Shown: positions 8,981-17,435, counted from the first letter of the stretch. The stretch is 64,000 nucleotides of DNA from Flavobacterium sp. I-STPP5a (GCF_009764685.1 NZ_VHLM01000047.1:124001-188000); one strand, 5' to 3'. Made by a program: numbers and translations. Notes: generated by a model not told the origin, from the letters alone.

Positions 8981-11242
8981 TTAATCAAAATGATATCGCA
9001 GCCCGATAAAAAAACGTCTTCCTTGATTGGGTCCGTACGCATAGGTAGGGTCAAAAGTGAGCCCAAATGGATTATCAGCCGTTGGGATTACCGCTCCTGA
9101 ATTGTCAACTTGTACATTTTTATCAAAAGGATCATTGGCGCGAGCAATCAAAAACGGATTTCCACGATTGGGTGTCCAATTAAGCAGGTTTTTGATACCG
9201 GTGTATAATTCTAGATTATGAATTTTTTTGAAAGTCATTTGTATGTTCTGAATACTATATGGTCTAGAAATTTCTCGACGCGGGTCTAGTTCGCTTAGTA
9301 ACGGCAAACGCATGGGTCCAGTTAGATTTCCTGTATAATCAAAAGATAAAAACCAGTTTGAAATATCATAACTAAAGCCCCAACTCACAGAATATCTTTC
9401 TGTAAATAGTGGCCTCAAACTAACGCCGTCCTGTGTGGTCATGGCATCATAATAACTGGTTCCAAGGTTGGCTTTGAGCCCAAACGGGCTAACCCAATCA
9501 GCATTGGCGCTGAGCCCGAAAATAGTTGAGTTGCCGTTTAAATTATCATAAATTATTTGATATGGATTGATGTCGTAGTTCGCAAAAATTCGGTTGGTAA
9601 AATAAGTATACCAAGACGAAAGTTCGAGATTAACCACGCCCGCATTGGTCAATTTGAATTTTTTCAGATAATTTAAGTTCAGGTTGTATGAGGTTTCTGG
9701 TTTCAAGTTAGATTGTATCACGACTTCTCTAGCGCCAGACAAAGCTTGATGATCCTCGGTAAAAAGGTTTACTATTCTAAAACCCGTTCCAAAATTGAAT
9801 CGTAAGATATCTGTTGGCGTTGGTTTGAATTTGAAAGCAAAACGAGGTGTAAAAATGGAACCATGATTGTCATTGTAATCGTAACGCAACCCAAGTAAGG
9901 TACTGGTTTTTTCGTTGTGCTTGATTTCATCTTGAGCAAAAGCACTGTAAATTTTAGAATGATTCGCTGTTGCCGTTGCGGGCGTGTTGTCATTATAGAA
10001 TTGATATCGGAGTGCTGTGCCAAAGAGTACGGAGTGATTGCCCCAGTTTTTATCCCACAACAATTGGCCAAACGCAATTTTTTGATTGGCTAAAAAAGTA
10101 GCATTTCCATAAACGGAGTTTTGGTCGTGATCAATAACCGAAAATTGAAAGAACATTTTTTCGGCCACAGGAAGCTCGTATTTACCAAGGAATTCATAGC
10201 GCGACGTGTAAATGCTTTCGCCATACACTTGGTTTCCGCCTCTAAAACTCTTGTTCCATTGCATTTCTCCTCCCCAGCGGTCTTCATAAAGGTATCGCGA
10301 TACAAGGCTAAGCTCTTTTTTTGAAGTTCTGTTGATGTTTATTTTAGAGAAAAAAGAAGCTCTGTTTTGCAAAGAAACATCGGTAAAATTGTCCTTGTTG
10401 TTGTCAATGGGATTGTTGTAAGTGAAGTAATTTACACCAAATAAGGTAGTAGCCTTTGGACCAATATTGGCTTTATAACCAAGGTCAACATTCGTTTCGA
10501 GCCAAGATGTAGTAAAAACATCGGCTGTAAATAAAGGAACTGCAAACGGTTTTTTAGTAATAATGTTAATCAAACCGCCTACCGCCTCGCTGCCGTATAG
10601 TGTAGATGCCGCGCCTTTTACCACTTCTATTTTATCAATCATAGCATTTGGAATACCTGAAAGGCCATAAACGGTACCGAGAGCGCTCACAATAGGCATC
10701 CCATCAATAGTGACCATGGTGTAAGGGCCGTCAAGTCCGTTAATGCGAATATCACCCGTATTACACACATTGCAATTGTTTTGAGGTCGTAGACCGTTTA
10801 CGTTTTGCAAGGCATCCAAGACATTGCTGGTTGGGTTTTGTTTTAAAAAAGCAGCCGAAATAATCTCAACAGGAACGGGATTTTCTAACCTTTTTACGGG
10901 TTTTAGCGTGCCTGATACCACCACTTCATCCAATTGATTTTCGATGCTAGTAATTTCAAAATGAAGTACTATTCCTTGCTGGTTTTTTATGTTGACGTTT
11001 TTGTTTTTTGTTTGAAAACCGTTTGCCACTATTTGAACAGTGTAATTACCATTCGGAATTTCAGAAAAAAAATACTGTCCTAAACTATCAGTTTGAGTGA
11101 CGAAAGTAGTTTTTAGCAAGGAAACTGTTGCGCCAGGTATCGGTTGATTGTTAGAAGTTACCCTACCCGAGACGCTTTTTTTGTTTTGGCTGTAGCCAAG
11201 AAAAAATAGCAACAGCAGGCATACGGTAATAGTATTTTTCAT
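8981..11242 (-). CDS. TonB-dependent outer-membrane receptor, probably for a metal
   Basis: A 753-residue receptor. A signal peptide (about 1-18) is followed by a carboxypeptidase-like regulatory domain (about 22-100), a plug (about 115-235, VVSGTLKPVKRLENPVPVEI then GAASTLYGSEAVGG) and a 22-strand barrel ending in an aromatic-rich strand (FFIGLRYHF). The plug holds a Cys-x-x-Cys pair (NNCNVCNTGD) that may bind metal. It lies downstream of the AztD-like gene but behind a hairpin (11290-11318), and it has its own promoter-region palindrome (TTTAGA-CAAA-TCTAAA, 11258-11273). It could therefore answer to the DtxR-type rather than the Zur-type repressor. The substrate is unknown; zinc, iron or manganese are the candidates. 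Confidence 0.88.
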   Translation of the reverse strand: MKNTITVCLLLLFFLGYSQNKKSVSGRVTSNNQPIPGATVSLLKTTFVTQTDSLGQYFFSEIPNGNYTVQIVANGFQTKNKNVNIKNQQGIVLHFEITSIENQLDEVVVSGTLKPVKRLENPVPVEIISAAFLKQNPTSNVLDALQNVNGLRPQNNCNVCNTGDIRINGLDGPYTMVTIDGMPIVSALGTVYGLSGIPNAMIDKIEVVKGAASTLYGSEAVGGLINIITKKPFAVPLFTADVFTTSWLETNVDLGYKANIGPKATTLFGVNYFTYNNPIDNNKDNFTDVSLQNRASFFSKININRTSKKELSLVSRYLYEDRWGGEMQWNKSFRGGNQVYGESIYTSRYEFLGKYELPVAEKMFFQFSVIDHDQNSVYGNATFLANQKIAFGQLLWDKNWGNHSVLFGTALRYQFYNDNTPATATANHSKIYSAFAQDEIKHNEKTSTLLGLRYDYNDNHGSIFTPRFAFKFKPTPTDILRFNFGTGFRIVNLFTEDHQALSGAREVVIQSNLKPETSYNLNLNYLKKFKLTNAGVVNLELSSWYTYFTNRIFANYDINPYQIIYDNLNGNSTIFGLSANADWVSPFGLKANLGTSYYDAMTTQDGVSLRPLFTERYSVSWGFSYDISNWFLSFDYTGNLTGPMRLPLLSELDPRREISRPYSIQNIQMTFKKIHNLELYTGIKNLLNWTPNRGNPFLIARANDPFDKNVQVDNSGAVIPTADNPFGLTFDPTYAYGPNQGRRFFIGLRYHFD

Positions 11243-11257
11243 GATAAATAAATTAAA

Positions 11258-11273
11258 TTTTAGACAAATCTAA
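11258..11273 (-). promoter_or_regulatory. TTTAGA-N4-TCTAAA palindrome at TonB receptor promoter
   Basis: TTTAGACAAATCTAAA lies about 16 bp upstream of the receptor start. It overlaps a possible -7 element (TAGATTTG, 11265-11272 on minus), a repressing position. It is the same palindrome as at 15426, 19930, 19888 and 22328. Confidence 0.6.
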
Positions 11274-11289
11274 AAATAAATTTTTAAAA

Positions 11290-11318
11290 AAGCGGTTTGT
11301 CATGACAACAAACCGCTT
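11290..11318 (-). terminator. Hairpin after the AztD-like gene
   Basis: Arms AAGCGGTTTG and CAAACCGCTT around TCATGACAA, followed on minus by a run of T. It separates the AztD-like gene from the TonB receptor. Confidence 0.75.
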
Positions 11319-11363
11319 AAACCCCCAATTATTAACCAAAACGATCAGGATTTAAAAGAGTTT

Positions 11364-12578
11364 TTAGTGATCACCACTGTTCTCAAATCCCATTAAAGTG
11401 AGACGAAATGGTGTTTTAGATACTTTTATTTTTTTAATGTCATTATTATTTTTAATGTTGGCCATCCATAATTCGCCTGTTGCTGGTGCAGTGATGTAAA
11501 CGAATCGTTGTGTGAATTCCATTTGTGGTTTTTGCGTTGCTGTTTTTAAAGTTGGCGCAATGATATTTCTTTCAGCTGCAGCTACAGTGAGTGTATTTAA
11601 GTCGTATGAAATAAAATTTCCAGAATGTAACAAGATGCCAAGTTTACTATTGTCGTAGCTTACTTTACATTGCATGATATCGGTATTTTCAATTATTGGT
11701 TTAACTGTTTTAGCAATAACATCAATCAAGTACGCTCCTTTTGCAGCTGTATATCCAACAAATTCACCTTTGCTGTTGGTTTCAAGTATTGTTCCAAACC
11801 ATGCAGTTCCAAAACCTTCGGGATGTGGAATTAAACTTTGTTCTCCATTATTTTTTACCACCAGAATGCCACTAGCAGAACCAAAAACAGCTTGGTCACC
11901 ATCTGTTGCATTACCATGAATTCCCTTGGTTGCAATAGTAGAGGCAAAAAGTTCTTTGCCGATTTTGTCAATTATTTTTACTCGCTCAGGAAGTGTCCCA
12001 GGAATAGAATTGTCTTTTTCAGTAATAGCATATGTACCATTCGCAAATACAGCCATAGCACCATGATGCGCTCTTAATCCGGTGGTGATGGTTTTCATTA
12101 TAGCACCATTTTTGTGGATTTCCGATTCAAGACCCACTGTTAATGTACCATCTCCATCATTGAAGGTTAGGATTTCTCCAAAATTACTTTTAAAATGTGT
12201 TGGCTTCGATGACATACCTGTTAAAACACCAAATTTTGGTGTTCCTTTTATGTCAACATGATCACCATGAAACTCTAGTCCAATATCAAAAGTTTCTGTT
12301 AAATTGTTTTCGCGGTGAATGACGCCTGCAAAACGCCCAGAAGCGCTCGTGTACAAAGCTGATTTCGGGTGTTTGGCTTCAAATGAAACGCTGTTTCCTT
12401 GCAATGGATTTACCAAGGTCATTGCTGTGGTGGTTTCATCCGAAACTAAAATGCGCAAGTGTTTGAATTCAGCTGAACTGTCGTCAACTACTGTATCGGT
12501 ATTATCGTCATTTGAGCAAGATTGTGTGACTAGAGCAAATGCTGCAAGCGTTGCCAATAAGGCTAAAGAGTTTTTCAT
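11364..12578 (-). CDS. AztD-like zinc chaperone lipoprotein (beta-propeller)
   Basis: A 404-residue lipoprotein with Cys near residue 21 (VTQSC). The sequence resembles AztD, the periplasmic beta-propeller zinc chaperone of Paracoccus. It shares a LEFHGDHVDI motif, a KPTHF motif, a GDGT segment, a LRAHHGAMA motif and a IHGNATDG motif, with histidines where AztD binds zinc. AztD hands zinc to AztC, the binding protein of an ABC importer; no such importer is present in this window. It is 27 bp downstream of another lipoprotein gene, whose promoter carries two putative Zur boxes. The homology is judged from memory of the AztD sequence. A heterologous role, such as passing zinc from a TonB receptor, is inference. 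Confidence 0.72.
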   Translation of the reverse strand: MKNSLALLATLAAFALVTQSCSNDDNTDTVVDDSSAEFKHLRILVSDETTTAMTLVNPLQGNSVSFEAKHPKSALYTSASGRFAGVIHRENNLTETFDIGLEFHGDHVDIKGTPKFGVLTGMSSKPTHFKSNFGEILTFNDGDGTLTVGLESEIHKNGAIMKTITTGLRAHHGAMAVFANGTYAITEKDNSIPGTLPERVKIIDKIGKELFASTIATKGIHGNATDGDQAVFGSASGILVVKNNGEQSLIPHPEGFGTAWFGTILETNSKGEFVGYTAAKGAYLIDVIAKTVKPIIENTDIMQCKVSYDNSKLGILLHSGNFISYDLNTLTVAAAERNIIAPTLKTATQKPQMEFTQRFVYITAPATGELWMANIKNNNDIKKIKVSKTPFRLTLMGFENSGDH

Positions 12579-12605
12579 TGTTGTATTATTTGGTTTTGAA
12601 AATTA

Positions 12606-13196
12606 CTATTCTACTGTGATTGGAAAATCAACTTCAATATCTGTTGCGCCACCGGCATTGGTAATGTCGCCAAGCGCTACATTTGAGGCATTTTTATTCG
12701 GTCCGTGTCTTAAGCTGGCTCTCAAAGTGCCACTTGCTGCAGTGGTCGTGGTAAATGTAAACTCGAGCGCCAGTGGCTTGCCATTTTTATCAAAATTACT
12801 TGGACTTTTAGAATACGTAATGGGTTGAAGCACACCCGTCGTTTGAAAAAACATTTGGTGTTCTGTAGCTTCAGCTATTATCTCGGGTGTGATATCTATT
12901 GCCGGTATAGCCAAATCGTCTTTAAATGTAATACTACCATTGTAGGTTTTAGATCGCTCAAAAGGACTGTTAATACTAATTTGTGGTGCATTAGCTCCTT
13001 CGCCATCAAGGTCTTTGTACTCAAGTACAATGGTTTTTCCAGCAGTGGTCGGTACAAATTGTAACCGAACAGTTGTGATGAACTCTCCTTCATTTGCTGC
13101 TACTATCACATCGTCAGTATTGGAGCAGGAATTAAGTACTAAGGCCAAAAGAACGATTGTAAAAAATTTGAAAAAGTGTTACTTTCGATTGTTCAT
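12606..13196 (-). pseudogene. Zur-controlled lipoprotein gene with an in-frame TAA at codon 6
   Basis: Read from the ATG at 13194-13196, the frame is M-N-N-R-K-stop-H-F-F-K-F-F-T-I-V-L-L-A-L-V-L-N-S-C. This is a normal lipoprotein signal, except that a TAA (13179-13181) replaces one codon. The remaining frame (12606-13148 from a TTG) encodes a complete ~175-residue mature protein, but the TTG start would leave a signal too short to work. The mature part resembles small Bacteroidota lipoproteins found beside TonB receptors (VRLQFVP, DLDGEGANAP, EATEHQMFF with a possible metal-binding E-H). It is either a recent nonsense mutation, a sequencing error, or uses an unusual start. The AztD-like gene follows in the same operon. 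Confidence 0.6.
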
Positions 13197-13228
13197 GAAG
13201 TAAGATGTTTTATTTTTTTATTCGTTAA

Positions 13229-13243
13229 TGCAATTGTGTTGCA
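13229..13243 (-). promoter_or_regulatory. Putative Zur box, -7 side of the lipoprotein/AztD-like operon
   Basis: TGCAATTGTGTTGCA, an imperfect 15-bp palindrome. Its edge overlaps the TATATTTG -7 element (13242-13249 on minus), so a bound repressor would block the start site. Confidence 0.65.
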
Positions 13244-13271
13244 AATATATTTATTATTTTTAACAACGCAA
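13242..13271 (-). promoter_or_regulatory. Promoter of the lipoprotein/AztD-like operon
   Basis: On minus, TTG at 13269-13271, a 19-bp spacer, and TATATTTG at 13242-13249. This fits the Bacteroidota -33/-7 consensus and gives a leader of about 40 nt before the ATG at 13196. Confidence 0.65.
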
Positions 13272-13281
13272 CAATGTTGCA
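13267..13281 (-). promoter_or_regulatory. Putative Zur box, -33 side of the lipoprotein/AztD-like operon
   Basis: CGCAACAATGTTGCA, identical to the box at 14992-15006. It covers the -33 TTG of the promoter. Confidence 0.68.
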
Positions 13282-13355
13282 ATAAATATTTTATAAACAG
13301 TTTTTGCAATAGAAATAATCATTAAAATTGCTCTTATATTCAAGAAACAATATTG

Positions 13356-14591
13356 CTACGTCAAAGTTGCATAAGTTGCTGTAGGTGTTGTTGTTCTTGC
13401 CAATGGAAAGCAATCCGCAGCTAAAAAAGTACCTTGCCTTAGTGATTGGATTTCTTCATCAGTACAAATACAGTTTTGCAGGAGCGTATGTAGCGCCTCT
13501 TTGTCCATTTCAATTCCAATAAAAACGAGTTCATTGAGTCGATCGCCAAACGTTGCTGTCCATCGTTCTTCGATCACATCTTGAAATTCTACAAAATTTC
13601 CGAAGGTCATTCTTTCGCCAAGAGGCATACTTGCCCACCACACTCCAGCTTCTTCGGCCTTTTTTGAACCGCCAGCCTGGCTCCAGTTTATGGCTTGGTC
13701 TGCTCGTGAGGCAATCCAAAAAAGACCCTTACTTCTAATAACAGATTGGGGAAATTGTTCAAGTAGAAATTCCCACAATCGGTCTGGGTGAAAAGGCTTC
13801 TCTTCTCTAAAAACGAAAGAATTGATGCCGTATGCTTCTGTCTCTGGTGTGTGAAATCCTTCTAATTCACGAATCCAGCCTGCAGATGTCTCAGCTTCTT
13901 CATAATTAAACAATTGGGTATTTAAAATTACGTTTAAAGGAACTCGTCCGAACTGTGACTCTATCACTGTAGCTCCTGCATTTAGTTTACGAAAGGTTGC
14001 TTTTAGAGTTTTTAGTTCTTTACTGTTTACTAAATCAGTTTTGTTTACAATGATAACATTTGCAAATTCAATTTGGTCTACTAATAAATTCACGATGGTT
14101 CTGTTATCATTTTCAATATCAGATAAATTCTGTGCTTGTAAGGTTTGGTCAGAACCAAAATCTTTAAAAAAATTGAATGCATCCACTACGGTAACCATCG
14201 TATCTATATAGCTAAAATGAGATAAATCAATATTTTCTTCCTCGTTAATAAAAGAAAAAGTTTGAGCTACTGGAATGGGTTCGCTTATACCTGAACTCTC
14301 TATCAATAGGTAATCAAAGCGATCTTCCCTAGCCAGTTTTTCCACTTCGATCATGAGGTCATCTCGCAAGGTGCAACAAATACAGCCATTACTCATCTCG
14401 ACCAATCGTTCCTCTGTACGGGATAAGGTATTTTCGGCTTTGACTAAATTAGCGTCGATATTAACTTCGCTCATATCGTTTACGATTACAGCAACTTTTA
14501 AGCCCTCTTTATTATGAAGAATGTGATTTAATAGGGTTGTTTTTCCGGCTCCAAGAAACCCAGATAAAACAGTTACGGGTAATTTTTTCAT
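13356..14591 (-). CDS. COG0523 (CobW/ZigA-like) GTPase, putative zinc metallochaperone
   Basis: A 411-residue G3E-family GTPase. The Walker A loop GFLGAGKTT is at residues 11-19, the metal-binding CICC motif at 70-73 ([11 protein letters not shown]), and NKTD, the guanine-specificity motif, near 180. A CobW C-terminal domain follows (about 255-380). COG0523 proteins under Zur control load zinc into client enzymes during zinc starvation; the CobW cobalamin role is excluded by context, since no cobalamin gene is nearby. The start abuts the stop of the MerC-like gene (shared base 14591), so the two form an operon driven by the promoter at 14969-14996, between two putative Zur boxes. Confidence 0.87.
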   Translation of the reverse strand: MKKLPVTVLSGFLGAGKTTLLNHILHNKEGLKVAVIVNDMSEVNIDANLVKAENTLSRTEERLVEMSNGCICCTLRDDLMIEVEKLAREDRFDYLLIESSGISEPIPVAQTFSFINEEENIDLSHFSYIDTMVTVVDAFNFFKDFGSDQTLQAQNLSDIENDNRTIVNLLVDQIEFANVIIVNKTDLVNSKELKTLKATFRKLNAGATVIESQFGRVPLNVILNTQLFNYEEAETSAGWIRELEGFHTPETEAYGINSFVFREEKPFHPDRLWEFLLEQFPQSVIRSKGLFWIASRADQAINWSQAGGSKKAEEAGVWWASMPLGERMTFGNFVEFQDVIEERWTATFGDRLNELVFIGIEMDKEALHTLLQNCICTDEEIQSLRQGTFLAADCFPLARTTTPTATYATLT

Positions 14592-14935
14592 TAGTGTTTT
14601 TGATGTTTAATGTTAAGAAGATGTGCTGCTATGATGCCAATTCCGCCAAAGTAGATTAGAAAAGTGTTTATATTAAAAATGATTTCCAATAAAATACTTA
14701 AGAACAACACTATGAAAGATAAAGTTAAAATTACGGCAACAAAGGTTTTGCATACACGCAGTACGGGTATAGCTGCGCAAAGGCCAATGCAAGCAAAAAG
14801 CAAATCAAAATAGGGATTATGATGGACCATCATAGGAAACATGCTAAGGATTGGCAATGCTAAACAATGTACTAAACATAAAATAGCGCTAGTTACACCC
14901 AAAAAATCTGAAGCTAAGACTGGTAATTTTTTCAT
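14591..14935 (-). CDS. MerC-domain membrane protein
   Basis: A 114-residue inner-membrane protein with four predicted helices. The N-terminal helix carries the MerC-type Cys-x-x-x-Cys (CLVHC) followed by ALP. The C-terminus is His/Lys-rich ([10 protein letters not shown]). MerC family members move Hg(II); outside mercury operons their cargo is unclear, and the Zur-box context points to zinc or another divalent metal. The frame is open upstream to 14980, but that extension would include the -7 element and a Zur box, so the start at 14935 (MKKLPV) is chosen. It leads the operon with the COG0523 GTPase. Confidence 0.8.
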   Translation of the reverse strand: MKKLPVLASDFLGVTSAILCLVHCLALPILSMFPMMVHHNPYFDLLFACIGLCAAIPVLRVCKTFVAVILTLSFIVLFLSILLEIIFNINTFLIYFGGIGIIAAHLLNIKHQKH

Positions 14936-14955
14936 TTTCTTGTACCTTTGATTAA

Positions 14956-14970
14956 TGCAATAATGTTGCA
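14956..14970 (-). promoter_or_regulatory. Putative Zur box, -7 side of the merC-GTPase operon
   Basis: TGCAATAATGTTGCA. Its right edge overlaps the TACATTTG -7 element on minus (14969-14976). It lies 20 bp before the MerC start. Confidence 0.68.
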
Positions 14971-14996
14971 AATGTATCATTTTATTTTAAACGCAA
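14969..14996 (-). promoter_or_regulatory. Promoter of the merC-GTPase operon
   Basis: On minus, TTG at 14994-14996, a 17-bp spacer and TACATTTG at 14969-14976. Each element overlaps one of the two Zur boxes. Confidence 0.68.
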
Positions 14997-15006
14997 CAAT
15001 GTTGCA
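14992..15006. promoter_or_regulatory. Putative Zur box between merC and zur
   Basis: CGCAACAATGTTGCA, the same 15 bases as at 13267-13281. It covers the -33 of the minus promoter and lies 17 bp before the zur start on plus, so it may also give autoregulation. Confidence 0.7.
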
Positions 15007-15023
15007 TTAATATATTTTAAAAT

Positions 15024-15425
15024 ATGAAAGCAAGCCGCAATACAGCTGCTAAAACAGCAATACTAGATATTATTAAAAATGCGTCGGTGGCTTTATCACA
15101 CACCGAGATTCAAGCTTTAAGCCAAAATATTTGTGATAGGGTTACAATCTACAGGGTACTTGATAGGCTTATTGCCGAGGATGTGATTCATAAAATTGTA
15201 AATCATGACGGTACCATAAAGTATGCAAGTTGCCATCATGAGCATGAGCACGATCATGACGTAAAACATTCGCATACGCACAATCACATACATTTCAGTT
15301 GTACTAAATGTTTAGCAGTGACGTGTCTTGACGAAGTGAAGCCCGTATTTAGTCTTCCTGCTAACTATTTAATACACGATTTTAATTTCACATTATCAGG
15401 CCTTTGCCCAACTTGTTCTTTATAG
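15024..15425 (+). CDS. zur: Fur-family repressor, probably Zur
   Basis: A 133-residue DNA-binding repressor. An N-terminal winged helix (about 10-65, ALSHTEIQALS then RVTIYRVLDRL) is followed by a dimerisation domain. This has a dense His stretch (about residues 71-90, alternating H-x-H), then Cys-x-x-Cys at 93-96 and Cys-x-x-Cys at 128-131 for the structural zinc. Zinc rather than iron sensing is inferred from the context: it diverges from merC and the COG0523 GTPase across a region with two palindromes shared with the AztD-like operon. It sits 82 bp before a TTTAGA-type palindrome that belongs to the next operon. Confidence 0.82.
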   Translation: MKASRNTAAKTAILDIIKNASVALSHTEIQALSQNICDRVTIYRVLDRLIAEDVIHKIVNHDGTIKYASCHHEHEHDHDVKHSHTHNHIHFSCTKCLAVTCLDEVKPVFSLPANYLIHDFNFTLSGLCPTCSL

Positions 15426-15441
15426 TTTAGACTTGTCTAAA
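15426..15441 (+). promoter_or_regulatory. TTTAGA-N4-TCTAAA palindrome upstream of the DtxR-ZIP operon
   Basis: TTTAGACTTGTCTAAA, the most symmetric copy of this palindrome in the window, directly after the zur stop. A possible -7 element for the next gene (TAAGTTTG, 15469-15476) lies downstream, so the site could autoregulate the repressor. Confidence 0.62.
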
Positions 15442-15546
15442 AATATTTTTTATATTAACTTTTTTATGTAAGTTTGTCAATATATAGGTTTTGCGCTTTT
15501 TATGCAGTTGAGCAAAAAAGTTGTTGCCATGCCTTAATTGTTTGTT

Positions 15547-16194
15547 ATGACTTTATCCGAAGAGAATTATTTAAAAACGATTTACCATCTTTCTGCTATT
15601 GAAAATGCTGCAGTAAGTACGAATGCCATCGCCGAAAAGATGGATACCAAAGCCTCATCTGTCACGGATATGCTAAAGAAGTTAGCCGAAAAGAACTGCA
15701 TCAATTACATCAAGTACCAAGGAGTTTCATTAACTGATACAGGGAAACTGGCAGCTAAAATGATTGTACGTAAACACCGTTTGTGGGAAACCTTTCTAGT
15801 CGAAAAATTAGATTTTGCATGGGATGAAGTCCATGAATTAGCGGAACAATTAGAGCATATCAAATCAGATTTGCTTATTAACAAATTAGACGATTTCTTA
15901 GGTAATCCTACCGAAGATCCTCATGGAGATCCAATTCCTGATGCTAATGGACGTATAATAAAAGTAGAAAAACAACTGCTCTCTGAATTCGAAAAAAACC
16001 AAATCGGGATTTGTGTAGGTGTCAAAGATACTTCGTCAGATTTTTTAAAATATTTAGACAAACAGGGAATCGCTTTGGGTACACCAATTCAAATTATCGA
16101 AAAGGAAAGTTTTGATTCCTCTTTCCGAATTCGCGTTGGAACCAAAGAAATGACCATTTCAAATAAAATAGCCAGTAATTTATATATCAAATAA
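15547..16194 (+). CDS. DtxR/MntR-family metal-dependent repressor
   Basis: A 215-residue repressor that binds DNA when loaded with Mn(II) or Fe(II). The N-terminal winged helix (SEENYLKTIYHL then NAIAEKMDTKASSVTDMLKKL) is followed by a metal-binding and dimer domain (RKHRLWETFL, HELAEQLEHI, then NPTEDPHGDPIP). The C-terminus is an SH3-like FeoA domain. The start at 15547 (MTLSEENY) is preferred over an upstream TTG at 15538. It is 2 bp from the ZIP transporter and is the likely reader of the TTTAGA-N4-TCTAAA sites found at the feo, FecA-like and TonB promoters. Confidence 0.9.
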   Translation: MTLSEENYLKTIYHLSAIENAAVSTNAIAEKMDTKASSVTDMLKKLAEKNCINYIKYQGVSLTDTGKLAAKMIVRKHRLWETFLVEKLDFAWDEVHELAEQLEHIKSDLLINKLDDFLGNPTEDPHGDPIPDANGRIIKVEKQLLSEFEKNQIGICVGVKDTSSDFLKYLDKQGIALGTPIQIIEKESFDSSFRIRVGTKEMTISNKIASNLYIK

Positions 16195-16196
16195 TT

Positions 16197-17015
16197 ATGT
16201 TTCAATCTATAGTAGATTATTTCACGAGTATCGACCCAATACTGGCCGCTTTGTATGCAAGTTTGTTCACTTGGTTTCTAACCGCGTTAGGCGCCTCTTT
16301 TGTTTTTATGTTTAAAACCATGAACCGCACCGTTCTTGACGGAATGCTTGGTTTCACGGGTGGTGTTATGGTTGCGGCCAGTTTTTGGAGTTTATTAGCT
16401 CCAGCAATAGAAATGACAGGTGGCGATGGCTTTGCTAAGGTGGTTCCTGCAGCTTTTGGTTTTTTCCTTGGTGCGCTCTTCATTTTCGGAATTGATAAAG
16501 TGTTACCGCATTTGCACATCAATTTTAAAGTTACCGAAGGAATCAAGTCACCATGGCAACGTACCACATTGTTGGTTTCGGCGATTACCTTGCATAATAT
16601 CCCCGAAGGTTTGGCAGTGGGAGTTCTTTTTGGTGGAGTAGCAGCAGGAATTCCTGAGGCATCTATAGCTGGCGCTGTTACGCTAGCAATTGGGATTGGA
16701 ATTCAGAATTTTCCAGAAGGTATTGCAGTTGCTATGCCCTTACGCAGAATGGGAATGAGCCGATGGAAGAGTTTCATGTACGGACAGTCTTCAGCATTAG
16801 TAGAGCCGGTTGCCGCTGTTTTAGGCGCTTTTGCAGTTACTTTCTTCACTCCTATTTTACCCTATGCTCTTGCTTTTGCTGCAGGCGCTATGATTTTTGT
16901 GGTTGTGGAAGAGGTGATTCCAGAAACCCAACAAGATAAAAACACTGACATTGCCACTTTAGGTTTTATCGGCGGATTTATTGTGATGATGACACTAGAT
17001 GTGGCGTTAGGCTAA
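16197..17015 (+). CDS. ZIP-family divalent metal transporter (ZupT-like)
   Basis: A 272-residue inner-membrane importer with about eight helices. Helix IV carries HNIPEGLAVG and helix V NFPEGIAVAMP, the paired metal-binding motifs of ZIP proteins. The usual His-rich loop is short. ZIP proteins of this subgroup carry Zn, Fe or Mn. Co-transcription with the DtxR-type repressor (2-bp gap) suggests Mn or Fe, while the proximity of zur leaves zinc possible. Confidence 0.88.
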   Translation: MFQSIVDYFTSIDPILAALYASLFTWFLTALGASFVFMFKTMNRTVLDGMLGFTGGVMVAASFWSLLAPAIEMTGGDGFAKVVPAAFGFFLGALFIFGIDKVLPHLHINFKVTEGIKSPWQRTTLLVSAITLHNIPEGLAVGVLFGGVAAGIPEASIAGAVTLAIGIGIQNFPEGIAVAMPLRRMGMSRWKSFMYGQSSALVEPVAAVLGAFAVTFFTPILPYALAFAAGAMIFVVVEEVIPETQQDKNTDIATLGFIGGFIVMMTLDVALG

Positions 17016-17435
17016 AAAAAAGCACTTTAAAAGAACCTATTAACCTAAAAACTATAGCATGTAAAATAGTTCATTCTATTCCTTTTTATGATGATTAGCA
17101 GTTTAGTTTTGGCGCAAAGCTCAAAACCTGCTAAGTAAACGTATTAACTATAAAGCAAACGCTATGTCGCAGTCAATAAGGGTTTCAATTTGTTTTAAAA
17201 AGGGTCGTAAATTACTCTCGTTGCGCTCAGCTGAACACTTGTATTTAGACCAATAAATCTAGTGGTATAATGCAAGTTTTCGACGGACAGATACAAGATG
17301 GAAGAAACAACTTTGGCTTTAACCGAAAAAAATAAGGAAGCTGATAAAAAATGGTTCGCTAAATATTTGCCTGTTGCAAAACAAAAAATTGAAAGCTTGC
17401 GAGTAACGACATACAAATAGGCTACATCAAATAGT
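17016..17435. other. Intergenic region with gene remnants
   Basis: Between the ZIP gene and the FeoB-associated peptide gene (minus). It holds only the decayed frame described at 17070-17420. No RNA, repeat or hairpin was recognised. Confidence 0.5.
17070..17420 (+). pseudogene. Remnant of a small secreted helical protein gene
   Basis: In one frame, a signal-peptide-like stretch (FILFLFMMISSLVLAQSSKP) at 17070-17129 runs into stops. After several stops the same frame reopens at 17271, giving a charged helical segment from DRYKMEETTLAL at 17286 to IESLRVTTYK and a stop at 17418-17420. The two parts look like the ends of one ~110-residue exported protein whose middle has decayed. Family unknown. 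Confidence 0.4.

Noticed and set aside
12319..12828. 169-codon open frame on plus
   Set aside because: It is antisense to the AztD-like and lipoprotein genes; the minus-strand genes have lipoprotein signals and family motifs.
14936..14980. N-terminal extension of the MerC-like protein to 14980
   Set aside because: The extra codons cover a putative Zur box and the -7 element, so they lie at or before the transcript start.
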